Assembly: GCA_014904845.1 (NCBI GenBank)
Contig: MU119650.1
Location: 1-33,603 of the forward strand
DNA: 33,603 nt
Direction: 5' to 3'
From: Acephala macrosclerotiorum
Lineage: Eukaryota; Ascomycota; Leotiomycetes; Helotiales; Mollisiaceae
How positions within the stretch are numbered: position 1 is the first letter of the stretch; each line of letters starts with the position of its first letter. The notes under the pieces are model-generated. The model was not told the DNA's origin, made no database searches, and worked only from the letters and a program-made list of their open reading frames with translations. This document shows positions 1 through 14,210 of the stretch, one piece after another. The position numbers and the translations under genes were made by a program.

Positions 1-1431
1 TTTAAAATTTTAATTTATATTATTTTATATATAAATAATTTTATTAATTAAATATATTTTATTCATTTAAATATTTTATAATAATTTTTTTTTAAAAATT
101 TATATATATTTTTTCTATAAAAACAATTTATAAATATTTATTTTTTTTATTTTTTATTTTTTAAAATTTATTTAATACGTTTTATAAAAAATTAATATAA
201 AATTATTTATTTAAAATTTTTAAAAATTTTTATTTACAATTAATATTACAATATTTTAATTACATATATTAATATATTTTAAAAACTTTTTTTACAAAAA
301 CAAATAAATTTTACAATTTTCAATTATTTAAAACGTAAAAATATTTGTTTATTTTTCTTATGTAATTTTTTTATAAATATAAAAATTTATAATTTTTTTC
401 GATTTTATTAATAGATTTTTTTTTTTTAAATTTACGTATTTTCTATTTTTAATATTTAATCAATTTATTATATTATTTTTCTACGCGCAAATTTTATAAT
501 TTCAATTTTTATTTTTAAAATTTTTACAATATTATTATTATATTTCAAAAAAATATTTTATTAAATCTCGAAAATACGAATTTCGTACACAAAAAACGAA
601 ACGAAAATAATTATAATACGTTTATATAAATCGTATAACGCGATCTCAATAATCTATAAAAAATTATTAGCAAATTACTATTTAAAGAAAAAGCAATTAC
701 AATTAATAATATTAATAATAAATTTATAAAAACTAAAAATATAATAAAAAATTTTTTAATTAAATAAAAAAAAAAAAATTAAAAATAATACTATTTTAAA
801 ATTTTTTAAAAAAAAAATTTAAAATAATATATAATTTTAAAAAAAAACTTTTTTTTTAAAATAAATAAAATTAAAAAATCGCGTATTACATTTTAATAAA
901 TTCGATTTAATTTAATTAAAAATTTTAATAATATATTTAAATATTATAATTAAAAAACTTTTTTTTGAATTCAAATATTTTATTAATAAATTTTACGATA
1001 AATATATATATTAAAAACTCAAATAAATATTTTATATAAAACGTTTTACGTCTCGTAAAATTATTAAAATTATTAATATAATTATTATTAAAAAAAACAA
1101 AATTTATAATATACTATTTATAAAAATATTTTTTCGATTTATTAATTGTAAAAAAATATTAATATATTTAAAAAATATAAATAACGATTTAATAATTATA
1201 AATTTAAATAAAATAAATTTAAAAAAATTGCGTTTTATTTTTTATTTTTACGAATTTTTAATAATTAAAAAATATATTAAAATTTTTTTTTCGATTTTTG
1301 CAAATAAATTTAAAAAATAATCAATTGTTACTATTAATAATATAAATATTCGAAACGTCAAATTTCAAGAAATTATTAATATTAATATTTTATTTTTTTA
1401 ATTAGTTTTATTAATTAATAATAATAACGAC

Positions 1432-1488
<57 letters not shown>

Positions 1489-3420
1489 TTTTTCGTATAA
1501 AACTTTTTATTTTTTCAAATTTTTTAAATTTTTCGAGTTTTTTAATTCGTTTTTTTTTTATTTCGATTTTTACGTTAATTAAATTTAAGAAATTTATTAT
1601 TGATAATAAAAAATACTACAATATATTTACGTTTATATTAAAAAAATATAAAATTATTACTATTTTATTACAATTTAATATTATTTTATTTTAATTAGTT
1701 TACGAGTTTTAATTAAATAATATACGCTCGATAATTGATTACGCGTATAATATAAACAATACTTAAAAATTAAACGTTATTTTTTTTAATATTTTAAATT
1801 TTATTAATTGTATTAAAATTTTAAATACTATTTACAATATTTACAAATATTCGTTTATTAAACAATTTTATTGAGTTTATTATATAACGTTTTACGAGAA
1901 TTTCAATTTGTATTTTAAAAATAATAAAAAATAAATTGAAATTATAAAAATACGATTATTTAAAATTTATAAATTATATATTAAAAAAAAGAATTTTTAA
2001 TTTATTTAAATTTATTTTAATATTTGTTTTTAATTTATAAATATTTTTATTATTTTTTAATATAAATAAAAAATACTAACAAAAAATCGATTTTAATTTT
2101 CGCGAATTTTTATCGTTTTTACGTTTGTTTTTTCAATTAAATCGTTTATTAATTTAAAAATTGTAATAATTTTTATTTTATAAGATTTTTTTAAATAAAC
2201 GAAAAAAAAAAATTTATTATTTTTTTTTTAAAGAAATTAATATATTGAAATTTTATTATCAATAAATATTTTTTAGCGAATTTTTTTTTTTATATAATAC
2301 GTATTTTTTTTTTATTGTTTAATTTTTGTAAATAAATTTCAAATTGTAATTATTATTTTATCGATTTTTTAAAAATTATTTTTTTTATTTTATTATTTTT
2401 TTTTCATTTATTAGATTTTATTAAAACGATAAAATTAATCAATTTTTTTACGAAAAAAAAAATAAATATATTTTAAGATTTAAATTTATTATACGTTAAA
2501 TTTTTTTTTTAATAAATTTCAAATAATTTATTCGCGATTTAATGATTATAAAAAAACAATAAATTGATTATTTCGATTTTTTAAAAAAACTATTTAAATA
2601 ATTTTTTTTTTAATATTAAAAATCGAATTTTAATTAAAAAATTTTTAAAACAAATTTAATTAAATATTATAAAAAAAAAAAATTAAAAATTAGAATTATA
2701 CGTTTACAAAATAAAAATTTTTATCGATTGAAAATATATTAAAATTTTTAAGAATTTTAATTTTCTTATTTTATTTTTTATAAATTTAATATTTATTAAT
2801 ACTAATAAAAAAATTATTAATAATATTATTTACGAAAAATTCAAAGAAATTTATAATAAATTTTAAATTTTTTTCGAAAATCGATTTCGAGAATTTTTTA
2901 ACGACGAATATTTTTTCAATAATATTTAATTTAAAAAAATCGATACAATTTTCAATATAATTCGTTGTATGAAATTTTTAGATTATTTTATTGTTTAATA
3001 TAAGATTTTTCAATAATTAGATTACTAGAATTCGTCTAATAATAAATATTTGTATATTTATTAACAAAAATAAATTGTAATTCAAATCAAATTAATTTTT
3101 CGATATTTTGAAATAAAAAAAATAAAAAAAATTTTTAATAATAAATCTTTTTTTAAATACGAAATTAAAAAATTAATAATACTTATAAAAAATGATTAAA
3201 AGTATCTAATTATTTTTAACGATAAATTTAAATTTGAAATTCGTTTGTTTTTTTTTCTTTTTATTAAATTCTAAAAAAAAAAAAAAAAAAAATTATAAAA
3301 AAATTTAATATTAATAAAAATATTGAGAAAATTGTTAAATTCTTGAAAAAAAACAACGATAATTTAAAAGATTTCGAACTTTGAATTCTTTGTTTAAAGC
3401 GAGTTTTTTCTTTTTTTTTA
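1..3420. other. RIP-saturated AT-rich DNA, no gene seen
   Basis: No open reading frame of credible length or composition was found on either strand. The bases are almost only A and T, and many of the remaining C and G sit in CpG steps. By comparison with the partly preserved repeats elsewhere in the window, this is most likely old transposon DNA converted by repeat-induced point mutation. The parent element cannot be named from what is left. Confidence 0.7.
1432..1487. repeat. AAT/ATT trinucleotide microsatellite
   Basis: A run of AAT units turns directly into a run of ATT units near 1450, so the tract is partly self-complementary and could fold back on itself. It lies inside AT-saturated DNA and probably grew by slippage. 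Confidence 0.85.
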
Positions 3421-4030
3421 ATTCTTTTTTTTCGAAGTTTGAAACGAACTCGTTATATAAAAAAACGATTATAATAGAACTATATACTCTCTTTTCAAAA
3501 ATCCTTGTAAATAGCTAATTTCGAGAGCAGTACTGATCACGTGACTTCTAGTACATAAAGAGCTTTCGCTTACTATAGACTAATTAACAACTTTTTCTAT
3601 TTCTATTTTAATTAATTGATTGATTGATTTACGAATTACGAATTACTTCGAATAAATCTAATCTACTAACTAAAACGAATTGATCTACGATTGAATTTTT
3701 TTGCTTTGTACTTTATTACTCTTCTATAATATTGAAACTAACGTCCAATATGCACTTAAAAACGTGGCAAATAGAAAGTTTTTACGAAAATCTTTTCTCG
3801 ATTGAAATATACCGAGAAACACTTTTCAATACAAAGTACTGAGTATTCTTCCTAAAAAAAAAACTTATGCGCATTTATAGAGACTTGTCCCGATCCAAGA
3901 ATAACGTTTTACAGACTGAGTACTAATTCAAGAAAACTTAAAGCTCAATTTTATATATGTACAAATTCGAGCTTTTATTGATCGTATTTTGACTTCTCGA
4001 CACGACGTTATATTACTCGAAAAACGTTGA
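3421..4030. other. Less degraded patch, possible divergent repeat C copy
   Basis: The stretch is less AT-rich than its surroundings and contains a CACGTG at about 3539. Around 3490-3560 the order CTAAT..CGA..AGTAC..CACGTGACT resembles the repeat C copies at 18129-18308 and 24869-25052, with transitions and small gaps. No protein-coding signature was recognised. It may be an incompletely mutated repeat. Confidence 0.35.
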
Positions 4031-7000
4031 ATAATTGGATTTCTTCGTCGAAATTCTATTCTTAAAACTAAAAAGCAATTTAGAATCGATTTTATACGTA
4101 TTAATAATACTATATTTAATATTATTAAAATTTGATTTCAAAAATTGAAAATATCGACAATTAAAACAATTAAAATTGAAAATCGATAAAATATAAATAA
4201 AACGAAAATCATAGAAAATCAAAAAAAGAATAAATTAATAATTAAAAGTACTAAAAAACGTTTTATTCAAAAGAAATAATTAAATTCTAAGATTTAAATT
4301 TTATTTATTGAGTATATTTTTTCAAGTAATCGAATTATTTTTTCGATTATTATATTTCAAAAAAAATTAATCTAATAATAATAATTTTCTATAAAATTAA
4401 AAAAATATAAAAACTAGAAATTTATTGTAATTAACAATAGATAAACATTTAATGATATTACTTTAAAGTAATTGTAAATCGTTTTTATATTTCAAACGAT
4501 ATTACGTAATTCAAAAAAGTTTCGTTTATTTATATTAAATAATTATAAAAACTATAAATCAATAGAATTCATATGAGAGTATTTTACGAATAATATTTAT
4601 TTGTTATTCTTATTATTGTACATTTTATATATGTTTCAATTTTTGAATTTGTTTATTTTTTTTTTTTTAAAATTCGTTTATTGAAAACGATTAAATTCGC
4701 TGTTTTTTATCAATAATTCGACGTTTATAAAAAAGTAAAACTTTTTGAAATATTATAAGTAAACTCGAATAAATACTTTAATAAAAAGAAACTATAAAGT
4801 GAATTGAAAAATCTTAAAATTATAATCGTTAAATATTTTAAAAAAATTTTATAAATCGATTATTGTTTGAGAATAATAATAAAAAAATCGAAAATTTTTT
4901 ATAATCGTTAGAAAAAAATACAATATTTAAATAGATTTAAAATTTATTATTTAGAGTTTGAAAAACTTTTCAAAAAAGTAAAAATGTTTAAAAATAATCG
5001 AAATAAATTACGAGATTTAAAATTATTAATACGATAATTACTAGAGTATTTTTTAAAAAAATAATTAAAAATTTAAACGATAAAAACTTTATTATTACTA
5101 AGTAAAAACGTAAGATTCAAATATTGAAAATTAGAGTAATTTAATTTGAGTTTAAAAAACGACGAAAAATAAAAATTAATTCAAATTTTAAATTCGTTAA
5201 TATCAAAATTTTTTACAAAATATAAATAGAAATTGAAAATCGTTAAAATATATTATTAAATTCGATGATTTTTTTAGTATAGTCTCTATTTTATTTCATA
5301 TATTTATTAGTTAATTAAAAAGTTATTCGCGATCGAATTAAATAAATAAAAATTAAATAAAATAATTTAAAATAAAATAAAATTTATTTTTAAAAAATTC
5401 GATTTATTTTATTAAAAAAAACAATAAAAATCACAAAAATTTCAATAAACAATTTATTATTATTATTATTAAAAAAATTGAAATTTTTATAATATTTATA
5501 AAAAAAAAAAAAAAAATCGATATAATACTTTTTTTGAAATTATAAAAAGAAAATACGATTACAAATTTCAAACAATTATTTAAAACGTTTCAAAAAAAAA
5601 AATTAATAATTTAATTATAATTTTTTTTTTAATTTTATTAAATATAATTTAATTAAATATATTAAAATTCGTATTTTTAATTCAAAATTAATCAATAAAA
5701 TTAAAAACAAAACTATTAATACTTTTTACAAAAAATCAAAATTGATTATTTAAAAATATAATAATAATAATAAAAAAAATTTAATTTAATTTTTTACGAT
5801 TTAATAAATAAATTAATAAATAATTATCGTTTTAATATTTTTTTTAATATAATTCAAAAACAAAAAAATTAAAATATAATTTTAAAATATTATTCAAATT
5901 TATATACAATTAAAAACAATTTTTTAGCGATTTATATTAATACGTTTATTAAAAAAAGAATTTTATTTATATTCGTTAAAAACAATTATAATAATTTTAA
6001 AGTTTTTATATAATATTATTAAAATAAAAATATATTAATAAATTACGTATTATAAATACTATGAAAAAAAATTATTAATAATTATATCAATATACGATTT
6101 TTATTTTTTAATTATAATTATTAAAAAAATTTTCAATATTATTAAAATACAAATTAATAATACGTTTATATTAATAAAAAAAAAAATTTAAAAAAATTTT
6201 AATTTTAAAAACACTATTAATATTTAATAAATATATTTTAATTAAATACGAAAATATAATCTATTTATAATAAAAAAATTAAAATAAAAATTTTAAATTA
6301 ATAAATATTAAATCTTTAAATTTACAAATTAAATATTAAAAATAATATATTAAAAAAATTTATATTATTATAATTTATTAATTTGAAATAATATTCAATT
6401 TATTTATTATTATTTAATATTAAAATTCAATAAAAGAAATTTAAAATAATAAATTAAAAACTTAAATCGAAAATTTAAATATATTATTTTACATTTATTT
6501 ATAATGAAATTTTTCGTTTTTATTAATAATTTATTTGTAAATAATAAAAATTTTAATTTTTAAATTAAATATAAAATTATTCTAATAAATAAACAATAAT
6601 TAAACGATAAAAAATGCGAAATTAAAAAGAATTTTATTTATTATAATTTTATTAAAAATAAATACGTTATTAAAAACGTTTTAATTTTAAAAATATATAA
6701 TATAATAAAAAAAATCAATATAATAATTATAATTAAATTTATTATTAATACAATTATTTAATAATTCGATATTTTTAATATTTTAATAATTGTTTATATA
6801 AATTTATATTTGTTTTATAAATATTTAATCAAATTAAAAACGATTAAAAAAACGTTTTATAATCGATATTATAATTTTTTTATTAATTATATAAACGTAA
6901 AAAATTACAAAATATTTAATAAATTAATAATTAAAATAATTCGATAAATATTATAATAAAATCAATATTTAATAAAATTTTAAAATTAAAAAAAAAAATT

Positions 7001-7455
7001 TTAAAAAAAAAAAAAATAAAAAAAATAAAAAAAATTAAAAAAAAATACTCGTTAAAAAAAAAAAAATTATTTCAATTTCGATAATTATAATTTTCAACGA
7101 ATTTTAAAATAATATTAATTTATTAATATTATTTTTAAAATTTTATTATATAATTTTTATATTAAAATATTAACGAATTTTACGTATTAATAAATTACAA
7201 TAAAAAAAACAAATAAAAACGATTTTTTTTATTTAATTAAATTGATTTAATTTTTATTATATAAAAAAATTATTAATATAAATACAATAGTAATTTAATA
7301 ATTATATGTAATATTAATTTCAAATAAATTAATATTATTTTATTAAAATTAAAATTATATTTTTTTAATTTTTATACGTTTTTTTAAATTATTAATTATA
7401 ATTTAACGAATATAATTAAAATTATTTTATATTTTTATTTTTAATTTATTTTTAA
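4031..7455. other. RIP-saturated AT-rich DNA, no gene seen
   Basis: This stretch has the same character as 1-3420: nearly pure A+T and no credible reading frame. The part at 4550-5330 is a little less mutated but shows no recognisable gene or element. Confidence 0.7.
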
Positions 7456-8050
7456 TAATATTAATAATTTTTAATTATAATTTTTTTAAATTAATAATTA
7501 TTATATAATTTAATTCGAAATTACGAAATATTATATATTGTAATTTATATTTATTAAAAAAAAAATTTATTATTCAATAAATTTATTTTTAAAAAAATGC
7601 GATTAATTAAATTAATTATAATAATTTAATATAAATTATAAAATTTTTTAAAAAAAATTTTCTAATAAATATAATTTTAATAATTATTTATAATTAATTA
7701 AATTAATTATAATAATTAAATATAAAAAATTATAATTTTAAAAAATATTTTTTTAATATAAAATTTTATTCGAAATATATTTTTATTTAAAATTTTAATT
7801 AATTTATTCGATTTGAAATAATTGTTTTTTTAAATAAAAATATTTTTATATTAATAAAAATTATTTTAATTTTAAATTTAAAATAATAATTATTTTTAAT
7901 CGAATATAAAATAAATATAATAAACGTAAAAATAAAATCAAATAAAAATATATTTATAAAATACGAATTATATTAAATATTATTTAATCGAAAAACGAAA
8001 TAAAAATATATTTAATTTAATTTTATATTTAAAATTATTAAATTATATAA
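7456..8050 (-). repeat. Left arm of large inverted repeat (family A, reverse)
   Basis: Read as the reverse complement, this stretch matches 9700-10260 over several hundred bases. A good anchor is the AATAATTATTTTTAATCG motif near 7886, which returns inverted near 9865-9885. Internal motifs resemble the subrepeats of family A (28.46 and 31.3 kb) in reverse orientation. Ends are approximate because everything here is AT-saturated. Confidence 0.6.
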
Positions 8051-8269
8051 TTATAAATTTATTATTATATTACGATTTAAATTTTTTAATTTTTATTAAT
8101 TGTAATAAAATTTTATTTTATAAAAAAAAATATTTTAATTAAATTTACAATTTATTATTTTTGTATTTAAATTATTTTTTAAATTAATAATTTTAAATAA
8201 ATTTTTATAAAATCGATAAAATTATATTATAATTAATTATAAATATAATATTAATATTAAAATAATTAT

Positions 8270-8440
8270 ATTAAAAATTTTAATATTTTTTATTAAAAAT
8301 TTAATAATTATATTTTATTCGATTAATTATTAAAAATATTAAAATAATAAATAAAAATTAAAATTAAAAAATATTAATATTATTTAAAATTTAATTATAA
8401 AATTAATTTTAAATATATAAATATTTTTTAAAAAATTTTA
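8270..8440 (+). repeat. Saturated fragment of repeat family B
   Basis: The order of motifs matches the part of the preserved B copy around 9030-9140 and of the saturated copy around 14385-14490, after turning C into T and G into A. Only a fragment can be followed. Upstream and downstream parts cannot be aligned by eye. Confidence 0.5.
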
Positions 8441-8695
8441 TTTTAAATTTTTAAAAAAAAATTTTATATTATAATTAAAAAAAAATTTAATTATAAAAAT
8501 TTAATATAAATATAAATAATATATATATTAATATAAAAAAATTTAAAAAAATTTATTAATAATTTAAATATTATATTAAAAAATAATAATATAAATATTA
8601 TAAATATATAATAAATATAAAAATATAAAAAAAATTTAAAAAATATTTAATAAGAAATTTTTTTTTAAAAATTTATATATTAAAAAAAAAAATTT

Positions 8696-9480
8696 TATTA
8701 GTCGTTTTATTGAAAAATACGTACACTAATAATATTATTAGTAAATTAATAATAATTTAATCGATTACTAGTATTATCGATTATTTTAATTTAGTACTAA
8801 TAGTATTAACCTAGTACCAATAGTACTAAAATATTACTAATAATATTAGTTTAAAATTAAATACTTAGATATTTGAAACTTATAATCTATAGTATTTATT
8901 TAGTCTATTATAAGAATTTCGAGTAAATTTATCGAGTGCGTATTGAAATATTAAATTGTAAAATTAAAATTTATTAAGTTTTAGTATTCTTCGCTAAAAC
9001 TTATATATAGACTAGCGATCGCGCTTTATTTGACCAATAAATTTTTATCGTTTTATAAATCATGTAAATAAATAAGAATGAAAATTGAAAATATTAACGC
9101 TATTTAAAATCTGATCGTAAAATCGATCGATTCAAGCAAAGTTTACGCGCGTAGAAATGCCGACTAAGCATGCGAATAGTTTTGCGCTGCGCTGCGCTAC
9201 GCTGCTCGATATTGAGAGCTTAGATTGAGGCACTTAGAGACTAAGCGACTCAATTGATTAAAGTGTGACTGCATAGATGCCTGTCTACTACGTAAAGGCC
9301 GCGCGCACCCGTTTGCAGTCGCCGAGAGTCGAGAGTTTTGATATTCTTATTGGCTCGGATTCACTTGCTAATCGACTATTATTAGACGCCAAAGATTTGA
9401 ACATGCAATTACTGCGTAGCGCGCACTATTAGCAAGCCGCTGGTACTATTAGCAGTCAATTAATATATAAAAATTTTTCT
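8696..9480 (+). repeat. Repeat family B, preserved copy 1
   Basis: This stretch has near-normal base composition in its second half and aligns end to end with 14821-15560 in the same orientation, differing mainly by transitions. The 5' end reads TATTAGTCG, against TGTTAGTCG in the other copy; both copies have a CA near the 3' end, but homology runs on past it. There is no coding potential. It could be a long terminal repeat or a short non-autonomous element. It sits between the arms of a large inverted repeat (7456-8050 and 9700-10260). Confidence 0.75.
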
Positions 9481-9699
9481 TAATATAATTTTATTTTATA
9501 TTTAAAATAAATATATTAAATATATTTTAAAATAAAAATAAAAAATAATTATATATTAATTTTTTTATTTAATAAAATAAATATAAATTTAATTAATTAA
9601 TTTTAATATAAAAAAATATAAATAATTAAATTTAATTAATATGTTTCAAAATAAAAATAAAAATAATAAAATAAATTATATAAATATTATAATTAAATA

Positions 9700-10260
9700 A
9701 TAAAATTAAAAAATAATTTATTTAATATTATATAAAAATATAAAATAAATATTTTAATAAATATATTTTTATTTTATTTTTAAATTAAATAATATTTAAT
9801 ACGATTTATATTTTATAAATATATTTTTAATTTTTTTTATTTTTATATTTATTATATTTATTTTATATTCGATTAAAAATAATTATTAATTTAAATTTAA
9901 AATTAAATTTTTTTATTAATATAAAAAAAATATTTCGTTTAAAGATTTTTTTATTTAAAATCAAATAAATAAATAAATAAATTAAATTTTTAAATAAAAA
10001 TATATTTTTAATAAAATTTTATATTAAAAAAATTTATATTAAAATTTTACGATTAATTTAATTAATTTCAAATAATTATTAAAATTATATTTATTAAAAA
10101 AAACTTTTTTTTAAAAAAATTTTATAGTTTATAATTTTTTAAATTTATATTATAATATTATTAATTGTATTTTTTTTATAAATTTTTATTTAAATTATAT
10201 AATAATTATTAATTTAAATAAATTATAATTAAAAATATAAATAATTTAAATATAAATTCA
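9700..10260 (+). repeat. Right arm of large inverted repeat (family A, forward)
   Basis: This is the inverted counterpart of 7456-8050. The part at 10050-10100 resembles the subrepeat core of the preserved family A copies (ACTACGATCAATTCAAT followed by TTTAAATTA), mutated to A and T. The two arms and the B copy between them span about 2.8 kb. Confidence 0.6.
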
Positions 10261-11515
10261 ATTTATAAAATAATTATAAATAAATAAAATTATTAAAAAT
10301 TTTATTATTTAAAATATTTAAAAAAAATTTAAAATTAATTAAATTTTAAAAATTAAAATATAATATTTTTTATTTTTATATTTTATAATTTTTAATTTAA
10401 TTTAAAATTTAAAATTTTATTTAATATATTTTATAAAAATTATTATAAAAAATTAAAAAAATTAAAAATTATTTTTAAATCGTAAAATTTAATTTTTAAA
10501 TTCGAAAATCGAAATAAATTTTTAATTATTAATAAACGACGTAAAAATAATTACAAGATTTAAAAAAATTTTATAAATAAAAAACAAATTTTTTTTATAT
10601 TATATTAAATAATTAAATATATAAAAAACTTGAAATTAAAATATTAATATTTATAAAATTATATAATTTTTTCGAAAAAATATATAATAATATCGAATTA
10701 ATTTACGATTATTTTATAATTAAATCGTATTAATAATATTTAATTTCACGAATATAAATAAATTAATATATTATATATTATTTAAAATAATATAAAAATT
10801 AAAAAAATTAATTTAATAAAAATTATATATATTATTATATATATTATTATTATTATTATTATTTTTATTAAAATATATTAATATTATAAATATAAAATTT
10901 TAATAAATTAAATAAAATATTAATTAAAAAATTCAAATAAATTAATTAAAAATTTAAAAAATTTTAATTAAATAATTATAAAAGTAATTATTTTAATTTA
11001 ATAAAAATATTATATTTTATAATTATTTTAAAATAAATATTTATTAAAAATTTTTTATGAAATTTATAAAATAAAATATAAATCAAATAAAAAAAATTAT
11101 TTATTAATTAATTAATTTATAAATTAATAAAAAAAAAAATTTAAAATAAAAAAAAAAATTTAATTTGTAATATTTAAATTAAATTAATAAATTGAAAATT
11201 ATATATATATATTTTTAAACAAAATAATTTTTTTTTATTTTAAATTTTAAATTAAAAAAATTTAATTTAAATAATTTATAAATATTTAAAATTAAAATAA
11301 TTATTATAATTAATTTAATTAATTTAAATTATTTTATTTAATATATAATTTTGAAAAAAATTTTAAATTTTTTTTTAAAAATTATATAATTATAAAAATA
11401 TTTAAATATTTAAAATAAAAACGTATTTTTTTAATAAAGTTTTTATTTTATATTTATTAAAAATTATATAATTATAAAATTGAATTTTATTATTTTAAAT
11501 AAAAACGTATTTTTT
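10261..11515. other. RIP-saturated AT-rich DNA, no gene seen
   Basis: Nearly pure A+T with scattered CpG. An ATT run lies near 10845-10863. The stretch probably consists of more family A material, but it is too degraded to place. Confidence 0.6.
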
Positions 11516-12665
11516 ATAAAATTTTCGTTTTTTATATTAAATTATTATTTGTTTAATATAAAAATTAATATTAATTTTTTTATATATATATAATATTAAT
11601 ATTTTTTATAATAAACGATTTTATTTAAATTTAATCAAAATATTTAAATAAAATAATTTAATTGATTTATTAAAAATTTTATAATAAAAATAATTATATA
11701 ATAATTTCAAATTAATATATAATCGATTTAATAAAGAATATTAAAATTTCGATTTATATATAATTATATTATATTTATAATTATTATATATTAAAAAATT
11801 TAAATTATATAAAATTTATAAATAAATTAAATTTTAATTAAATTTTATTAAATTTTAAATTTTAAACGATTTTATTAATTTATTATTATATAAATTAATA
11901 AAATATAATCGTATTTTATAAAAATAATAATTGTAAAATTGTTTAAATATATTTTTATTTTAAATATTAAAATTAATAATTGTTTTAATATAAAATATTA
12001 TAAATTTTTAATAAATTTTTATTTTAAATATTAAATATTTTTATAATTATACAATTTTTAAAAATAATTTTAAAATTTTTTTTTTAAAATTATATATTAA
12101 ATAATATAATTTAAATTAATTATAATAATTTAATATAAAAAACAAAAATTTTTAAAAAAAAAAATTTTATTATACAATTTTAAAAATTTATTTTTATTTA
12201 AAATAGTAAAATATTTAAATATTAAAATAATTATATAATTTTTAAAAAAAATTTAAATTAATTAAATCAATCGTAATAATTCGATATAAAAAACGAAAAA
12301 TTTTTAAAAAAAAAATTTAATATAAAATTATAAAATACGTTTTTATTTTAAATATTAAAAAACTTATTAATTTATTAATTTTATTATTTAATAAAATTTA
12401 AAATTTTATTTTAATAATTATATTAATTTTAAATATTTATAAAACGATTAAATTAAAAGTTTTTAATTTAAAATTTAAAATAAAAATAAATAAAAATAAA
12501 TTAATAAAATTCAAAACTTTGAAATTTTTTATAAAAACGTTTTTACGAAATTTATAAAACAAAATATATATCGAATAAAAAAAAAAAATCGTTTATTATT
12601 AATTCGTTTACGAATCGTAAAACGAGTTTTTTTTTTTTAAAATGAGAAACATATTTTAATTATTT
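11516..12665 (-). repeat. Repeat family A, saturated reverse copy
   Basis: The stretch matches 26330-27430 in the same orientation and, reversed, the forward copies at 23456-24230, 28463-29890 and 31210-32200. The tail lies at about 11530-11640, the subrepeat remnants at 11990-12480, and the head-hairpin remnant, with several surviving CpGs, at about 12590-12640. It stands head to head with the forward copy that begins near 12806. Confidence 0.65.
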
Positions 12666-12805
12666 ATTACGATTATATTTATTAAAAAAAAATATATATT
12701 TTTTTAAAAATTATATAATTATAAAATAAATTTTTAATATTTTAATATTTAAATATTAAATATTTAAAATTTTTATAATTATTATTTTTAAAAATTTATT
12801 TTTTA

Positions 12806-14210
12806 TTTTTTTAAAAAAAAAACTCGTTTAATAATTTATTAAACGAATTAATAACGAAAAAAAAAATTTATTTTAATATTTAATATATATTTTATTTCGT
12901 AAATTTCATAAAATCGTTTTTATAAAAAATTATAAAATTTTCGATTTTAAAAAAAAAAATTTATTTTAAATTTTAAATTAATAATTTTTAATTTAAATAT
13001 TTTATAAAAATTTAAAATTAAAATAATTTTATTAATATAATAATTCGAATTTTATCGAATAATAAAATAAATAAATTAATAAAATTTTTAATATTAAAAT
13101 AAAAACGTATTATAAAATTTTATATTATTAAATTAATTTTTTTTAAAATTTTCGTTTTTTATATTAAATTATTATAATTGATTTAATTAATTTAAATTTT
13201 TTTTTTTAATATTTTATTATTATTTTAATATTTTAAATATAAATATATATTTAATTAAAATTTATATTAATTTTTTTTTAAATTTTTTTTATTTTATATT
13301 TAATTATTATAAAAAAAATAATTATAAATTTTAATATTTAAAAATTTAAAAATTATTATTAATTAAATATAAAAAAAATTTATTAAAAAAATAATTATAA
13401 ATTTTAATATTTAAAAATTTAAAAATTATTATTAATTAAATATAATTATATTTTATTAATTTATATAATAATAAATTAATAAAATTATTTAAATTTTAAA
13501 ATTTGAAAATATTTAATTAAATTTCAATTTATTTATATTAATAAATAATTTATAATTATAATCGTATATTAATTAAAACTTTAATATTTTTTATTAAATT
13601 AATTATATATTAATTTGAAATTATTATATAATTATTTTAACGATTAAATTAATTAATTAAAAAATTAAATAATAATTTTTTTGATTTTAATAATAATATT
13701 TTCATATTTTTATATTTTTATTATATTTTTATAATCGTTTTAAAAAATATTATTCGTATAATAATTTTATAATATTTTTATTTTTATTATATTTTGTATT
13801 TTTAATATTAATTTTTATTTTTAAAATATTTTTTTAAATTAAATTAAATTGTTTTTATAATTTAAATATATAAAAATTTTAATATAATTTAATAAATTTT
13901 AAAATATTATTAATTTATATTTTATATTATTAATAAATATATAATAAATAAATATTTTAAATTAAAATTAATTTTTATATTTATTTTTTTATATAATAAT
14001 TCGTATATTAAAAAGAAATTTATTTTATATTAATTTTTTATAAAAATTTGAAATCGTATTATTAAATTTTATAAATATATATTTAATTTATTTATAATTA
14101 AATTATTTTTTCGCGATTATTTTAATTTTTAAAAAAAATTTATATTATAATAAAAATATATTCGAATTTTTTAAATAATATAAATAATATTTATATTTTA
14201 TTATATATAT
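12806..14210 (+). repeat. Repeat family A, saturated forward copy (first part)
   Basis: The head-hairpin remnant is at about 12820-12870, with surviving CpGs in the same places as at 23475-23515. The part from 13450 to 14160 runs parallel to 32030-33110 in the same order. The match breaks off near 14210 and resumes near 15570, and the gap is filled by two family B units, which suggests a nested insertion. Confidence 0.65.

Noticed and set aside
1432..1487. CRISPR-like or satellite array
   Set aside because: It is a simple trinucleotide run without spacers; no CRISPR array is expected or seen in this eukaryotic sequence.
4013..4222. 69-codon minus-strand frame
   Set aside because: Made almost entirely of F, I, N, S, K and Y, as expected by chance in AT-rich DNA, with no conserved motif.
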